Below are positions 1 through 8,683 of a DNA stretch of 24,272 bases, piece by piece. The notes below the pieces were generated by a model. That model searched no databases. It was not told the DNA's origin and saw only the letters and a program-made list of their open reading frames with translations. Source of the DNA: a virus; the IMG/VR virus record IMGVR_UViG_3300032050_000798, positions 1-24,272 of that record. The stretch is one strand, 5' to 3'. The stretch's first letter is position 1. Each line of letters begins with the position of its first letter. Position numbers and translations under genes: made by a program.

Positions 1-1371
1 AACTATCCAAAACTATATAGATATCAAAATGTGTCTGGTATTAATCAGTGGGTGTTAATTGATAACACTGATAGCGTAAGTCAAAATGGTATTCTATTTG
101 CAGATGCTCGTTGGGCTCCAGATGGTGCTGTTAATACAACTGACCCAGCAACAGGCGCTATCCCAACTATCAAATCGTTGCTAACAAGCAATCACACTGA
201 TTTAGATGCACCAGATCCAGCACTATATCCTAGAGGTACATTGCTATGGAACACCCGTGCAAGCGGATACAATGTTAAGGAATATAGACCTAACTACTTT
301 AGTCAGCAAGCATATCCATTAGACTCTGCACAAACAGAAACTGGCGCATGGGTTACAGTAAGCGGTTTTGACGTTACCGGAGTGCCAAATTTTGGTCGTA
401 AAGCTCCACGTGGTGTAGTTGTTGCTGCATTAAAGTCCAGCATCGACAGCAGTACAGAATTGAGAGAAGACGCAAACCAGTTTAACTTAATCAGCTGCCC
501 TGGATATCCAGAACTTATTCCTAACATGATTGCGTTGAATGAAGATCGCGATAATACAGCGTTCATCATTGGTGATTCACCAATGAGACTGCAAGCCACT
601 GGAACAGCAATCCAAGGATGGGCACAAAATACTAGTGATGTAACCAGCACTGGCGAATACGGTTTAGCCACTGTTAACCCTTATGTGGGTGTATATTATC
701 CACAAGGTCAAACAAATGATCTAAGTGGGACCGCAGTGGTTGTACCGTCAAGTCATGCAGTAATTCGTGCAATGATTAAGAGTGACAATATTAGCTATCC
801 ATGGTTAGCGCCTGCTGGAACACGTCGTGGTCTAATTGATAATTTAAACGCAATTGGCTACATTGATCAAGACAGCGGAAGGTTCATTAGTATTGGTGTA
901 ACACAAGGTCTTCGTGATGTTATGTACACTAATAAAATTAATCCGTTGACATTCTTGCCAGGTAATGGTCTACTAATTTACGGACAAAAGACATTAAGTT
1001 CAACTCCTAGTGCATTAGACCGCATTAATGTTGCTAGACTGGTTAACTATCTAAGACAACAATTGAATGTGATCGCAAGGCCATTTATATTTGAACCAAA
1101 TGATCCAATTACTCGTAACGGTATTTTAACAGTTGTAAACAGCTTGTTAAATGACCTTGTAGCAAAACGTGGTATTACAGACTACCTAGCAGTTTGTGAT
1201 TCATCAAATAACACACCAGAACGTATTGCTAGAAATGAACTTTATGTCGATGTTGCTATTCAGCCAACAAAAGATGTTGAGTTTATTTACATACCAATTA
1301 GGTTGAAAAACCCTGGTGAAATCCAAGCTGGTAATTTAGCATCAGCTTCAGCCGTAGGAACAGGAGCATAA
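1..1371 (+). CDS. 18: Tail sheath protein (T4 gp18-like), 5' end cut off by window
   Basis: This is the contractile sheath subunit that polymerises around the tail tube and drives DNA injection. The reading frame is open from base 1 (NYPKLYRYQ... in frame), so the GTG at 31 is not the true start and the N-terminus lies outside the window. The C-terminal half carries the typical gp18 pattern: GLLIYGQKTL, then a conserved helix (NVARLVNYLRQQL), FIFEPND, and near the end YLAVCDSSNNTPERIARNEL followed by EFIYIPIRL. These match what I know of the T4-type sheath C-terminal domain, the best conserved part of the family. The tail tube gene follows after one base with a clear CAGGAG ribosome site inside the sheath 3' end, the usual 18-19 order. 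Identity is confident; only the missing start is uncertain. Confidence 0.93.
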   Translation, partial: NYPKLYRYQNVSGINQWVLIDNTDSVSQNGILFADARWAPDGAVNTTDPATGAIPTIKSLLTSNHTDLDAPDPALYPRGTLLWNTRASGYNVKEYRPNYFSQQAYPLDSAQTETGAWVTVSGFDVTGVPNFGRKAPRGVVVAALKSSIDSSTELREDANQFNLISCPGYPELIPNMIALNEDRDNTAFIIGDSPMRLQATGTAIQGWAQNTSDVTSTGEYGLATVNPYVGVYYPQGQTNDLSGTAVVVPSSHAVIRAMIKSDNISYPWLAPAGTRRGLIDNLNAIGYIDQDSGRFISIGVTQGLRDVMYTNKINPLTFLPGNGLLIYGQKTLSSTPSALDRINVARLVNYLRQQLNVIARPFIFEPNDPITRNGILTVVNSLLNDLVAKRGITDYLAVCDSSNNTPERIARNELYVDVAIQPTKDVEFIYIPIRLKNPGEIQAGNLASASAVGTGA

Positions 1372-1372
1372 T

Positions 1373-1990
1373 ATGGCAGTTTCATCGTTAACAAGATTTA
1401 CAGTACCCTTAGGTGGTAACCAAAGTGCTACCACTCAAGGTTTATTAATGCCAAAATTAAAGTTTCGTTATCGCGTAACTTTTGAAAAATTTGGTGTAAG
1501 CAACCCTAAAACAGAAATGACCAAACAAGTTATGTCATTTGCTCGACCTCAAGTCACTTTCGATCCAGTGGAAATTCCTGTATATAACAGTCGTGTGTAC
1601 ATTGCAGGCCGCCCAACTTGGAACGCAGTGGCAACTACTCTCAGAGATGATGCAGGCGGCAATGTAAGTAGACTAGTTGGCGAACAGTTACAGAAACAAT
1701 ACGATTTTATGGAACAGGCTAGTGCAAGTTCCGGTATTGATTACAAATTTGTAACAACAATAGAAATGTTGGACGGTGCTAATGGAACAGTTGAACCCAC
1801 TGTACTAGAAGCATGGCAATTGTATGGTTGTTTCTTAACAGATGTAAATTATAATGATTTAGATTATGGTAGCAATGACCCAGTAACTATTACAATGAGT
1901 ATTCGTTACGATAACGCTATTCAAACAACAGGTGCAGGCGTTGGCTCTCCAGGCCTTACACAGTTTAATACAGCAGCTATCACAGGCTAA
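1373..1990 (+). CDS. 19: Tail tube protein (T4 gp19-like)
   Basis: This is the major tail tube subunit; hexameric rings stack inside the sheath to form the DNA conduit. The product is 205 aa, somewhat longer than T4 gp19 (163 aa). It carries the expected tube-fold features: a FRYRVTFEKFG strand, the MSFARPQVTFDPVEIPVYNSRVYIAGRPTW segment where the central strands lie, YDFMEQ, an EMLDGANG turn, WQLYGCFLTDVNYNDLDYG, and a terminal VTITMSIRYDNAI strand. The start ATG is preceded by CAGGAG at 1361-1366 with 6 bases of spacing. It lies immediately downstream of the sheath gene and is followed by a strong intrinsic terminator, so the 18-19 transcript ends here. Nothing unusual is seen in the protein. 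Confidence 0.93.
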   Translation: MAVSSLTRFTVPLGGNQSATTQGLLMPKLKFRYRVTFEKFGVSNPKTEMTKQVMSFARPQVTFDPVEIPVYNSRVYIAGRPTWNAVATTLRDDAGGNVSRLVGEQLQKQYDFMEQASASSGIDYKFVTTIEMLDGANGTVEPTVLEAWQLYGCFLTDVNYNDLDYGSNDPVTITMSIRYDNAIQTTGAGVGSPGLTQFNTAAITG

Positions 1991-2009
1991 TAGTTTAAAC
2001 ATGTATCTA

Positions 2010-2033
2010 AAGCCCACTTCGGTGGGCTTTTTT
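2010..2033 (+). terminator. Rho-independent terminator after the tube gene
   Basis: A perfect 8-bp stem AAGCCCAC/GTGGGCTT is closed by a TTCG tetraloop (2018-2021) and runs into a T tract. The C(UUCG)G loop is a very stable form. It separates the sheath/tube transcript from the next gene, which has its own late promoter directly downstream. Confidence 0.92.
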
Positions 2034-2038
2034 ATTTG

Positions 2039-2045
2039 ATAAATA
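2039..2045 (+). promoter_or_regulatory. T4-type late promoter core, 5 bases before ATG
   Basis: ATAAATA matches the core of the T4 late promoter TATAAATA. The next gene's ATG (2051) follows after exactly 5 bases (TTTTT). In T4 the start point lies about 6 bases past the octamer, so transcription would begin at or next to the A of the ATG. Confidence 0.65.
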
Positions 2046-2050
2046 TTTTT

Positions 2051-4501
2051 ATGGCCTCATTATATAATGCCGATCTAAAGCCTATCCAAGCAGGGCAATC
2101 CACTCATCCCTACGATCATGCCACACGACTATTTTTGGCAGATAATTTTAGATTAGCTCCTAAACAGAGTTTTCTTTATTATGTAGTAATTAATCTAGAT
2201 CCAAGTCAGACTCAATTGGGCGGCGGTTTTTTAGGCGCTGCTTTAAGTTTTGCAGATAGATATCAAAGTTTAGAAACTGGGATGCTGGTAAAAAGTGTAG
2301 ACTTGCCCAAGTTTACTGTAGATACAAAAACTTTAAATGCATATAATAGAAAAAATATTATACAGACCAACATTAAGTATGATCCAGTAGATATCAAATT
2401 TCATGATGATGCAGCAGATGTAATTACAAATTTTTGGAATGATTATTATACATATTACTACAGGGACAGTGATTACTCTACAACGGCATACGGCCAACCA
2501 TACAAGTATCAACCACGAAATAAAATAGGTTGGGGTTTTTCACCGCGAAATAATTCATTGCCAAATTTTCTAAGCAGTATTAGGATTTTTAGTTTACATA
2601 ATAAAAGATTCACAGAATACTATTTGGCTAATCCAATTATTACTAATTGGAGGCACGGTGAACACAGAGCAGCTGGAAGTAATGATACTTTAGAAAATAG
2701 TATGACTGTTGCATATGAAACTGTAAAATATTTTACAGGTTATGTAAATCCAGTAAGTGTTGATGGGTTTAGTTTATTACATTACGACAATACTCAGAGT
2801 CCAATTTCTACTAGCACTACTAATATATACAGTGATGTAGGAATTTTAGGAGCAATCGATGGTGCTCCAAAAGATCTACGAAAACCAGATGGCACAGACG
2901 GTTCTGGCGGACCAGTGTCTAGTCTTCTATCAATGTATCGTTTATATAATAACGTTAAAAATGTTAATTTAAACAATGTTGTTGGCTCAGTTGTGGGTAA
3001 CTATGGTGTTTCCGTAATAAACAATGCATTAAATGGCAGAAGTAATCCATTTAATTTTCCTATCACGCCCGGCGAATCGACACAGACAGGCTTTAATAAT
3101 ATTGTTGGCAGCAGCGGCTATAGCGTAGGAACACCCGGCCCGGGAGTGTCTATTGGTGGTGCTCTTACTGGCATTGCCGTTGGAGCAGCAGTAAATACAA
3201 CGAATGCGGTATTAGGCACTGTTGCTTCTGCAATTGACAGGGGAATAGTCACCGCAACCGACTCAGTAATATCAGCAGGTAGTACCGCAGTATTTGATAC
3301 AGTAAATAATAATGGAACGGTGGTAGTAAATCCTGCAAGTCTTCAAACGGTTACAGGAACAACAACTGCCTCTATAGTTGATTCATCGGGTCAAGTGGTA
3401 GCACAAATTCAAACCACTGCTACCGCATCTGGGGTATTTAATCCCGATAATTTAACAGAAAATCTAATTTACGGACAAAGAACAACGGACCCGTCCGGCC
3501 AAGAATATATCAGTAATGTATATAGAGATGGTACTGTAATAAAATATGATGCTGCTACTGGGAACCCTTTGCAATACATTCCTGGATCTGCTACAGCATC
3601 AGTTATTGGTACCCCTGGGCAAGTTGTTCCAATAACACAAGATACACGAACTCTTGCAGCTCGAGGCGTAACACTACCAAGCAACGGTGTACAATACAGA
3701 ACAGATCCACAAACAGGTATAGTATATACTGTTGGCGGAACTACCAGCGCAGTAATTACTAACACTATTGCTGGCGCTACTGGCGCAGTATCTGGACTGT
3801 ATGCTGGTCAAGCAATTAATCAAGCACTAAGCAATACATTCCTTGGTAAATCTCTTATTGGCAGAACTATTGCTACATCGTTGTCCACTGTTACAGGAGC
3901 TGCGATAGGAAGAGCAGTTAATAATGGTCTTCAGCCTATTATTAATAAAGCGTCGGGTGCAATCGTTCAAGCTTGGGACGATTCAGCTGACAAAGTTAAA
4001 AATGTAGTTTCTTCATGGACTGGTACCGGTGGATATGATCCGTCTAAACCATTAGATAATATAGTAGGACCTCCGATATCAGATGGATTTGGTGGAGTTA
4101 AATATACGTATAAAGACGGAACTGTGCGATCTGTAGATGCCGAAGGAGTTCAAGTAGTGGCACCAGGAAATAATGACACTGGATTATTGAGTTTCTACAA
4201 CAGAGCACCTGGCGTAAATTCAGATTCAGCAGCAGCAGGACCTCCATTCGGCGCTGTATGGACTACCACAGATGGTATTCCGGTTAATTTTGGCGTTATC
4301 GGCGGTGCTTTAGCACAGGATAATCCGTATGAAATAACACCAGTCTCGTTGCCAATTTTAGCGGATGACACATCATCAGCAAATCAATATTTGGCATTGG
4401 CACCTGATGATAGTTTTTATAGTTCTCCAGAAGCTTATCCTAGTTCATACAACAGCGGAATCACTGTTGCAGGATTTGGGTACGACGACAATGTCGGATA
4501 A
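2051..4501 (+). CDS. Tail-tube-fold baseplate/tail protein with long C-terminal extension
   Basis: The product is 816 aa. Residues about 80-140 resemble the tail-tube fold: LVKSVDLPKF, then NAYNRKN, KYDPVDIKFHDDAADVITNFWNDYYTYYY. This pattern occurs in T4-like phages in tube-related baseplate proteins (gp54/gp48 family), so a role at the tube-baseplate junction is the best guess. The remaining 500 or so residues are Gly/Ala/Thr/Asn-rich, with a hydrophobic stretch around 545-590 (IAGATGAVSGLYAGQAINQA and following). Two short DGT-type turns recur (RDGTVIKYDAATG, KDGTVRSVDAEG). T4 gp54 is only about 320 aa, so this is a large extension. A TTG at 2036 is in frame but falls within the late promoter; the ATG at 2051 is preferred. 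The exact gp number is uncertain. Confidence 0.6.
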   Translation: MASLYNADLKPIQAGQSTHPYDHATRLFLADNFRLAPKQSFLYYVVINLDPSQTQLGGGFLGAALSFADRYQSLETGMLVKSVDLPKFTVDTKTLNAYNRKNIIQTNIKYDPVDIKFHDDAADVITNFWNDYYTYYYRDSDYSTTAYGQPYKYQPRNKIGWGFSPRNNSLPNFLSSIRIFSLHNKRFTEYYLANPIITNWRHGEHRAAGSNDTLENSMTVAYETVKYFTGYVNPVSVDGFSLLHYDNTQSPISTSTTNIYSDVGILGAIDGAPKDLRKPDGTDGSGGPVSSLLSMYRLYNNVKNVNLNNVVGSVVGNYGVSVINNALNGRSNPFNFPITPGESTQTGFNNIVGSSGYSVGTPGPGVSIGGALTGIAVGAAVNTTNAVLGTVASAIDRGIVTATDSVISAGSTAVFDTVNNNGTVVVNPASLQTVTGTTTASIVDSSGQVVAQIQTTATASGVFNPDNLTENLIYGQRTTDPSGQEYISNVYRDGTVIKYDAATGNPLQYIPGSATASVIGTPGQVVPITQDTRTLAARGVTLPSNGVQYRTDPQTGIVYTVGGTTSAVITNTIAGATGAVSGLYAGQAINQALSNTFLGKSLIGRTIATSLSTVTGAAIGRAVNNGLQPIINKASGAIVQAWDDSADKVKNVVSSWTGTGGYDPSKPLDNIVGPPISDGFGGVKYTYKDGTVRSVDAEGVQVVAPGNNDTGLLSFYNRAPGVNSDSAAAGPPFGAVWTTTDGIPVNFGVIGGALAQDNPYEITPVSLPILADDTSSANQYLALAPDDSFYSSPEAYPSSYNSGITVAGFGYDDNVG

Positions 4502-4507
4502 TTAAAT

Positions 4508-4891
4508 ATGCAAGAACAATTATATAATCCAGTTCAACCCACTAACATAGAATCCAGCGGGACAACTAAAACAACAAAATACTTTAACAATTATTTTGCT
4601 GGAACAGTTGACATTGATCAAAATATCAACGATTCAATATTAAGTTATTTTGAACAACAAACAGGCAACCCAGAAACTGCAAGATTATTGGTCCTTGCAG
4701 TAATTGAGACAGCAAAAGTTCAACGAGAAAATCCTATAGACGTTTTAAATCAGTTTCAAAAGATGCCCGAAGGTGAATTAAACACATTTATAGCATTGTA
4801 TCTTAATACTTCAAGAGTTAATACTAGCTTTCTAGGAATAAAAACAAGTCCTAACTCTAATCAATATGTTACAAGAACTATAATAGCATGA
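4508..4891 (+). CDS. Small conserved T4-like phage protein, function unknown
   Basis: The product is 127 aa. The central part (NDSILSYFEQQTGNPETARLLVLAVIETAKVQRENPIDVLNQFQKMP) is predicted helical, followed by GELNTFIALYLNTSRVNTSFLGIKT and a basic end. The pattern of alternating helices with a terminal RTIIA looks like a small conserved protein I recall from marine T4-like phages next to tail and neck genes, but I cannot attach a function. Its ATG lies 6 bases after the preceding stop. Its own stop overlaps the gp4 start (ATGA at 4888-4891), which implies translational coupling and a structural or assembly role. Confidence 0.6.
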   Translation: MQEQLYNPVQPTNIESSGTTKTTKYFNNYFAGTVDIDQNINDSILSYFEQQTGNPETARLLVLAVIETAKVQRENPIDVLNQFQKMPEGELNTFIALYLNTSRVNTSFLGIKTSPNSNQYVTRTIIA

Positions 4892-5322
4892 GCAAGTATA
4901 GTCAGGGTAAGTATACAATAAAAAATCCTGAAAAATATATAGGAAAACGAGATCCAACTTATAGGTCTAGTTGGGAATTTGCTTTTATGAATTTTTGTGA
5001 TAGTAACCCTGCAGTGGTGCAATGGGCCAGTGAAGCAATTCATGTAAATTACAGAAATCCTTTTACAAATAAAAATACAATTTATGTTCCTGATTTTTTA
5101 ATCATTTATGTTGATAAAAACGGCAAACGTCACGGTGAAGTAATTGAAGTAAAGCCTACAAAAGAAACCACAATGGAAGCAGCCAGGAGCGTAAGGGACA
5201 AAGCAGCAGTGGCTCTTAACATGTACAAATGGGAAGCTGCAAGAAAATTTTGTGCAGCACAAGGTCTCACTTTTAGAGTTGTCAACGAAACTGATATTTT
5301 TGCTGGTACCAAAAAGCGGTAA
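4888..5322 (+). CDS. 4: Head completion protein, T4 gp4-like, PD-(D/E)XK fold
   Basis: The product is 144 aa, close to the 150 aa of T4 gp4, which acts on filled heads before tail joining. The sequence shows KYTIKNPEKYIGKRDPTYRSSWE at residues 8-30, VPDF at 67-70 and GEVIEVKP at 83-90. This is the layout of a PD-(D/E)XK nuclease core: E30 on the first helix, D69 in the PD motif, and E87-x-K89. The family is known to have this nuclease-like core. The start overlaps the previous stop (ATGA). The next gene begins 8 bases downstream behind its own late promoter core. High confidence in family, moderate in active nuclease function. Confidence 0.85.
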   Translation: MSKYSQGKYTIKNPEKYIGKRDPTYRSSWEFAFMNFCDSNPAVVQWASEAIHVNYRNPFTNKNTIYVPDFLIIYVDKNGKRHGEVIEVKPTKETTMEAARSVRDKAAVALNMYKWEAARKFCAAQGLTFRVVNETDIFAGTKKR

Positions 5323-5325
5323 ATA
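5320..5325 (+). promoter_or_regulatory. Late promoter core, 5 bases before ATG
   Basis: TAAATA (GTAAATA with the base before it) is followed by CCGTT and then the ATG at 5331. This repeats the 5-base spacing seen at 2039 and 10352. No ribosome site can be found between it and the ATG. It overlaps the stop codon of the gp4 gene. Confidence 0.55.
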
Positions 5326-5330
5326 CCGTT

Positions 5331-5825
5331 ATGACGAAGAAACTTGAAGACCTTTTTAATTTGCCTGAAAAACTGCCAGACGATGCAACACCCGAACAAG
5401 CCACCGCAGCACTAGAAGAACAAAAATCTGTGTTTGCAGACATAGACAATGCCATAGACAAAATCGATCAAGCCTTGCCTAAAGTAAAAGGCCTTGATGC
5501 CAGCGATCGAGAAATGGATGAACTGGCTGACTTAGCTAAAAATCGTTTCAATGATCTAATGGATTTGGGGATGAACATGGAAGCCAGATTCAGTGGGCAA
5601 GTATTTCAAACAGCCGGAGTACTGTTGGGTCATGCAATCACAGCCAAACAAGCCAAGTTAGATAAAAAATTGAGAATGGTGGATCTACAGTTAAAGAAAA
5701 TGAGATTAGATCATCAACTTAAACAAGACGGCGCTGGTGTAGGTAATGATGCCATTGACGGGCAAGGGGTAGTGTTAGATAGAAATGCATTATTAGCACA
5801 AATACTAAACAAACCCAAGCAATAA
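5331..5825 (+). CDS. 16: Probable small terminase subunit (T4 gp16-like)
   Basis: The product is 164 aa, the same length as T4 gp16, which binds DNA ends and regulates the packaging motor. It is largely helical: an acidic N-terminus (LFNLPEKLPDDATPEQA), a coiled-coil-like segment (VFADIDNAIDKIDQALPKV), and a central pair of helices (DLAKNRFNDLMDLGMNMEARFSGQVFQTAGVLLGHAITAKQAKLDKKLRMVDLQLKKMRLD) that resembles the oligomerising helical core of gp16 proteins. The C-terminus is short and polar. It lies between gp4 and internal head protein genes, while gp17 is about 5.8 kb downstream; in T4 the two are adjacent. There is no Shine-Dalgarno sequence, only the late promoter core 5 bases upstream. 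Another helical head or neck protein is the alternative. Confidence 0.62.
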   Translation: MTKKLEDLFNLPEKLPDDATPEQATAALEEQKSVFADIDNAIDKIDQALPKVKGLDASDREMDELADLAKNRFNDLMDLGMNMEARFSGQVFQTAGVLLGHAITAKQAKLDKKLRMVDLQLKKMRLDHQLKQDGAGVGNDAIDGQGVVLDRNALLAQILNKPKQ

Positions 5826-5838
5826 TTACCAGATTTTA

Positions 5839-5845
5839 ATAAATA
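5839..5845 (+). promoter_or_regulatory. Late promoter core with short SD-bearing leader
   Basis: ATAAATA lies 19 bases before the preferred ATG at 5865. Unlike the other late promoters here, the short leader contains AGGA at 5855-5858, 6 bases before that ATG, so this gene would have a conventional ribosome site. Confidence 0.5.
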
Positions 5846-5864
5846 TCGTATATTAGGAATGAAT

Positions 5865-6488
5865 ATGAAACCATTTAAAGCCTATCTAACTGAAAGTCAT
5901 AGAACATATGATTTTAGAATTAGATTAGCCTGCGAGCTACCAGGCGATCTAATCTCTAAAATTAAAACTGTTTTAGAAGCTTACAAATTAGATTCTATTA
6001 GTAAACCAAAACGATTACCAATTCAAGAAACTCCAGAGTTTCCTAATATGGGACCTGTTGAAGTTAGTGTAATGGAAATTTCTTTGAACTACCCATGCAA
6101 TGACGAACAAGTTAGAACATTGATTGCAGAGCGAGCAGGAATTAATCTAGCTTGTATTAAAGTTAATCCTACAAATAGCCCGTATGAAGCTGCACTGCAG
6201 GGATTAGAACAGAGTAATAAATCTTCACAGCCTGGTGAATCTGTGTTATTACAGCCTGACATGGTGGCTGAAAAAGTAGAATCAGATTTGGTAGGAAATG
6301 CAAGAATCCCTAATTTAATTAAAGAGTTAGAAGAAACTCGCAAGTACGAGTACCCTGAAGCTGCTGGAAGCAAATCGCCCGCAGCAAAAACAACAAACGA
6401 GTTGCCGCAAGGAAGCGCAAGTCCAATCGGCACACATAAAAACAAAATAATTAACCCACGTGGTATGAAAGCAGGAAACGGAAAATGA
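5865..6488 (+). CDS. Conserved head-region protein with capsid-targeting-like N-terminus
   Basis: The product is 207 aa from ATG 5865, chosen because AGGA lies 6 bases upstream; ATG 5859 would add only MN. The first ten residues MKPFKAYLTE resemble the T4 internal-protein capsid-targeting sequence MKTYQEFIAE, which ends at a gp21 protease (L/I)xE site. Residues about 15-100 predict a beta-alpha-beta-beta-alpha-beta order (TYDFRIRLACEL, helix, LPIQETPEF, VEVSVMEISLNYP, helix, ACIKVNP), that is, a ferredoxin-like domain by inference. The remainder is low-complexity and polar and ends in basic residues. The stop overlaps the next start (ATGA at 6485). I recognise it only as a conserved protein of T4-like marine phages; a packaged internal protein is the working guess. 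Confidence 0.6.
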   Translation: MKPFKAYLTESHRTYDFRIRLACELPGDLISKIKTVLEAYKLDSISKPKRLPIQETPEFPNMGPVEVSVMEISLNYPCNDEQVRTLIAERAGINLACIKVNPTNSPYEAALQGLEQSNKSSQPGESVLLQPDMVAEKVESDLVGNARIPNLIKELEETRKYEYPEAAGSKSPAAKTTNELPQGSASPIGTHKNKIINPRGMKAGNGK

Positions 6489-8683
6489 GCGATAACATTT
6501 ATAATATTCTAAATAATTTTAATAAAGTAGCTCAGGAGCCTCAAAAGCCTGCTACACAATCACAACCTAAAGCTAAAACGCAGCTTCAAGAAAGCATGGA
6601 TCATGTACTAGCAGAGAAGTATATGGGATTTAAAAAGGCCGCCAGTGCTGATAAAAAATCAGGCGAAGGCGACTCATTACGTATTGGTTCAAACCTTCCA
6701 CAAAGCGACACTGAAACATTTGGGATTGAACCAGGTAGAGGTTACAAGGTTAACACCCCCAAAGACTGGAAGCCCGGTGACAGACCACGTGCTATACAGC
6801 AACTTATCCCTACGCAAGATAAAAAAGACCACATTCGTAGCCGTTTAGGCAAACATAAAGCCCCAGTACTGCCAGAAGGTGAAGTTGAAGAAAGCGGATT
6901 ACAAGCATACTTAGGCAATAAGAAGTATGGTAAAGACGGCATGGATGCGTTACGCAAAGCAGGCCGTGATGGCGCCAGTAAAGAAAAAATGGCTAAGATC
7001 CGTGCCAAACATGACAAGATGGACGAAGCTGCTAAACCGGACTATATTGATTTAGATAAAGATGGCAATAAAGCTGAGCCTATGAAAAAAGCTGCCAAAG
7101 ATGCCAAGTCTAAGAAAGTACAAGAAGTTGCACCTCCAGGAGCTAAAGCAGAACGCATGGTCAAGCATATCAAAAAAGGATATGCCAAAGACGGCAAACT
7201 ATCTAAGACAGAAAAAAGCAAAGCATACGGCGCGGCCTGGAAAGCACATAACAAAGGCAAAATTGAAGAAGCAATTAAAGCCATGTATGAAGCTGGATTT
7301 AGTAAAGAACAGATCATCGAAGGATGGGATGACATGATGAAGTCTGTTGAAAAACGAAGTAAAGATAAAGGTACTGGAAAGTTTGACAAGAAACAAATTT
7401 CCACAGGCACTGTTTATACTCGTAAATATGATCCAAAAACTGGCGAAACTGATGACAGTGAAAACGTAACAGCAGTTAAACGTGGCCGCGGGCGTCCTAA
7501 AAAATCTACGTTTGAAAGTTCTACTACTGCCAATAAAATGATTGCTGAACATTTCAGAGAGTTCATTGAAGGTAGTATTCAAGGTGGTGTATGGACATCT
7601 AATCCTCCTAAGAAAGGACAACCTAATGTACCTGTTCCGCAAAATATAGATGGCGGAAGTGCAAGTCCCGCACCTAAAACACCACAATCTCCGAAACCAT
7701 CTACTCCTAAGACTTCAGAACCCCCAATGGGTTCTATTAAAGGTGGAGTATGGACTGCTGAACCGCCAAAGCCAGGTGAAAAAGGAGTAGCTGTTCCTAG
7801 TGCTCTGCCAGAAGATGACATGGAAGAAGGCAATGCATTTGGCGGCGCAGTTGCAAAAGCCAAAGCAGACGGAGTGCAACCTGGTGAAACTATTAAAGTA
7901 GGTGGTAAAACTTATCCTGTCAAAGAAGGCGAAGAGCTATTACAAATGCTTCGTATTGCTGGCATTAAAGTATTAGAAGATACACAGCTAGACGAATGCG
8001 GTATGAGTTCTATGGGCAATGGCATGATGGGTCAGCATGAACAAGAAGGCCGAATGAATGTCAGTACTAATATGAGCAGCGATGGCAACAAAAGTGTGAC
8101 TATTACTGCCGATGGTAACTCTGCATTAGAACTAATGCAAATGCTAAAACTAGCAGGCATGGGCGGTGACGGCGAAATGTCGCATGAACACCCAAAAAGT
8201 GTTATGGTTGTTAGTACAGGGGACGATGAAGAAGAATTAAGTGAAAGAATGCCTTTGCCTAAGATAGGAGCCGACGGTCAATTTGATCCAGGTGATATGC
8301 AAAAATTGCAGCAAGCAAGAGCCAACCGTGAGCAAATGAGTTTGGAATTATCAAAACAACATGCATTAAATACTGCTAAACCAGAAACTTTAAAACCTTC
8401 AACTTCAACTCCAGCAGCTCCAGTGTCACAAGGAGTTCCAACAAACGTTCCAGAAGAAGAAGTAGATGAAGCCAAAGACGAACGTTATCATGCAAACACT
8501 ACTCCAGAAGAACATGTAATGCCTGTACAAGTACAAACTAAAGGCGGTAATGGTGACGTAGCCGGTAGAGAAAAGAAAATGACTCCGCATGGATATCAAT
8601 TTGGTGACAACCCTCAAGCAATGAAAGAAAGCATGAGTTTGAAACTGATTAAAGAATACGAAGCTATTAAGGTGAAAAAATGA
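6485..8683 (+). CDS. Large repeat-rich, basic internal head protein candidate with AT-hook
   Basis: The product is 732 aa, mostly low-complexity, with islands of conserved sequence. Residues 184-194 hold KPDYIDLDKDG, a DxDxDG calcium-loop-like motif. Residues 212-259 (VQEVAPPGAKAERM..., ending AWKAHNKGK) form a block I recall from structural/scaffold-type proteins of marine T4-like phages. Residues 332-340 (KRGRGRPKK) are a textbook AT-hook. GS-I-x-GGVWT...PPK..G..VPVP is repeated at 363 and 416 around a proline-rich linker. LLQMLRIAGI (485) and LMQMLKLAGM (550) form a second repeat pair. It overlaps both neighbours by ATGA junctions. DNA binding inside the head is inferred from the AT-hook and basic composition. 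A prohead core or scaffold role is an alternative. Confidence 0.65.
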   Translation: MSDNIYNILNNFNKVAQEPQKPATQSQPKAKTQLQESMDHVLAEKYMGFKKAASADKKSGEGDSLRIGSNLPQSDTETFGIEPGRGYKVNTPKDWKPGDRPRAIQQLIPTQDKKDHIRSRLGKHKAPVLPEGEVEESGLQAYLGNKKYGKDGMDALRKAGRDGASKEKMAKIRAKHDKMDEAAKPDYIDLDKDGNKAEPMKKAAKDAKSKKVQEVAPPGAKAERMVKHIKKGYAKDGKLSKTEKSKAYGAAWKAHNKGKIEEAIKAMYEAGFSKEQIIEGWDDMMKSVEKRSKDKGTGKFDKKQISTGTVYTRKYDPKTGETDDSENVTAVKRGRGRPKKSTFESSTTANKMIAEHFREFIEGSIQGGVWTSNPPKKGQPNVPVPQNIDGGSASPAPKTPQSPKPSTPKTSEPPMGSIKGGVWTAEPPKPGEKGVAVPSALPEDDMEEGNAFGGAVAKAKADGVQPGETIKVGGKTYPVKEGEELLQMLRIAGIKVLEDTQLDECGMSSMGNGMMGQHEQEGRMNVSTNMSSDGNKSVTITADGNSALELMQMLKLAGMGGDGEMSHEHPKSVMVVSTGDDEEELSERMPLPKIGADGQFDPGDMQKLQQARANREQMSLELSKQHALNTAKPETLKPSTSTPAAPVSQGVPTNVPEEEVDEAKDERYHANTTPEEHVMPVQVQTKGGNGDVAGREKKMTPHGYQFGDNPQAMKESMSLKLIKEYEAIKVKK

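Noticed and set aside
2036-2050. TTG start for the tube-fold baseplate gene
   Set aside because: It overlaps the late promoter core, so it would not be in the mRNA; ATG 2051 is used.
3100-4000. Repeat-rich C-terminal half of the baseplate protein as a diversity-generating or CRISPR-like repeat region
   Set aside because: No reverse transcriptase, no template repeat and no regular spacer structure; it is only low-complexity coding sequence.
7042-7687. Long minus-strand open frames opposite the 732-aa gene
   Set aside because: They are shadows of a coding strand with strong codon periodicity. They have no ribosome sites, and their translations are Cys/Phe/Ser-rich and unlike proteins.
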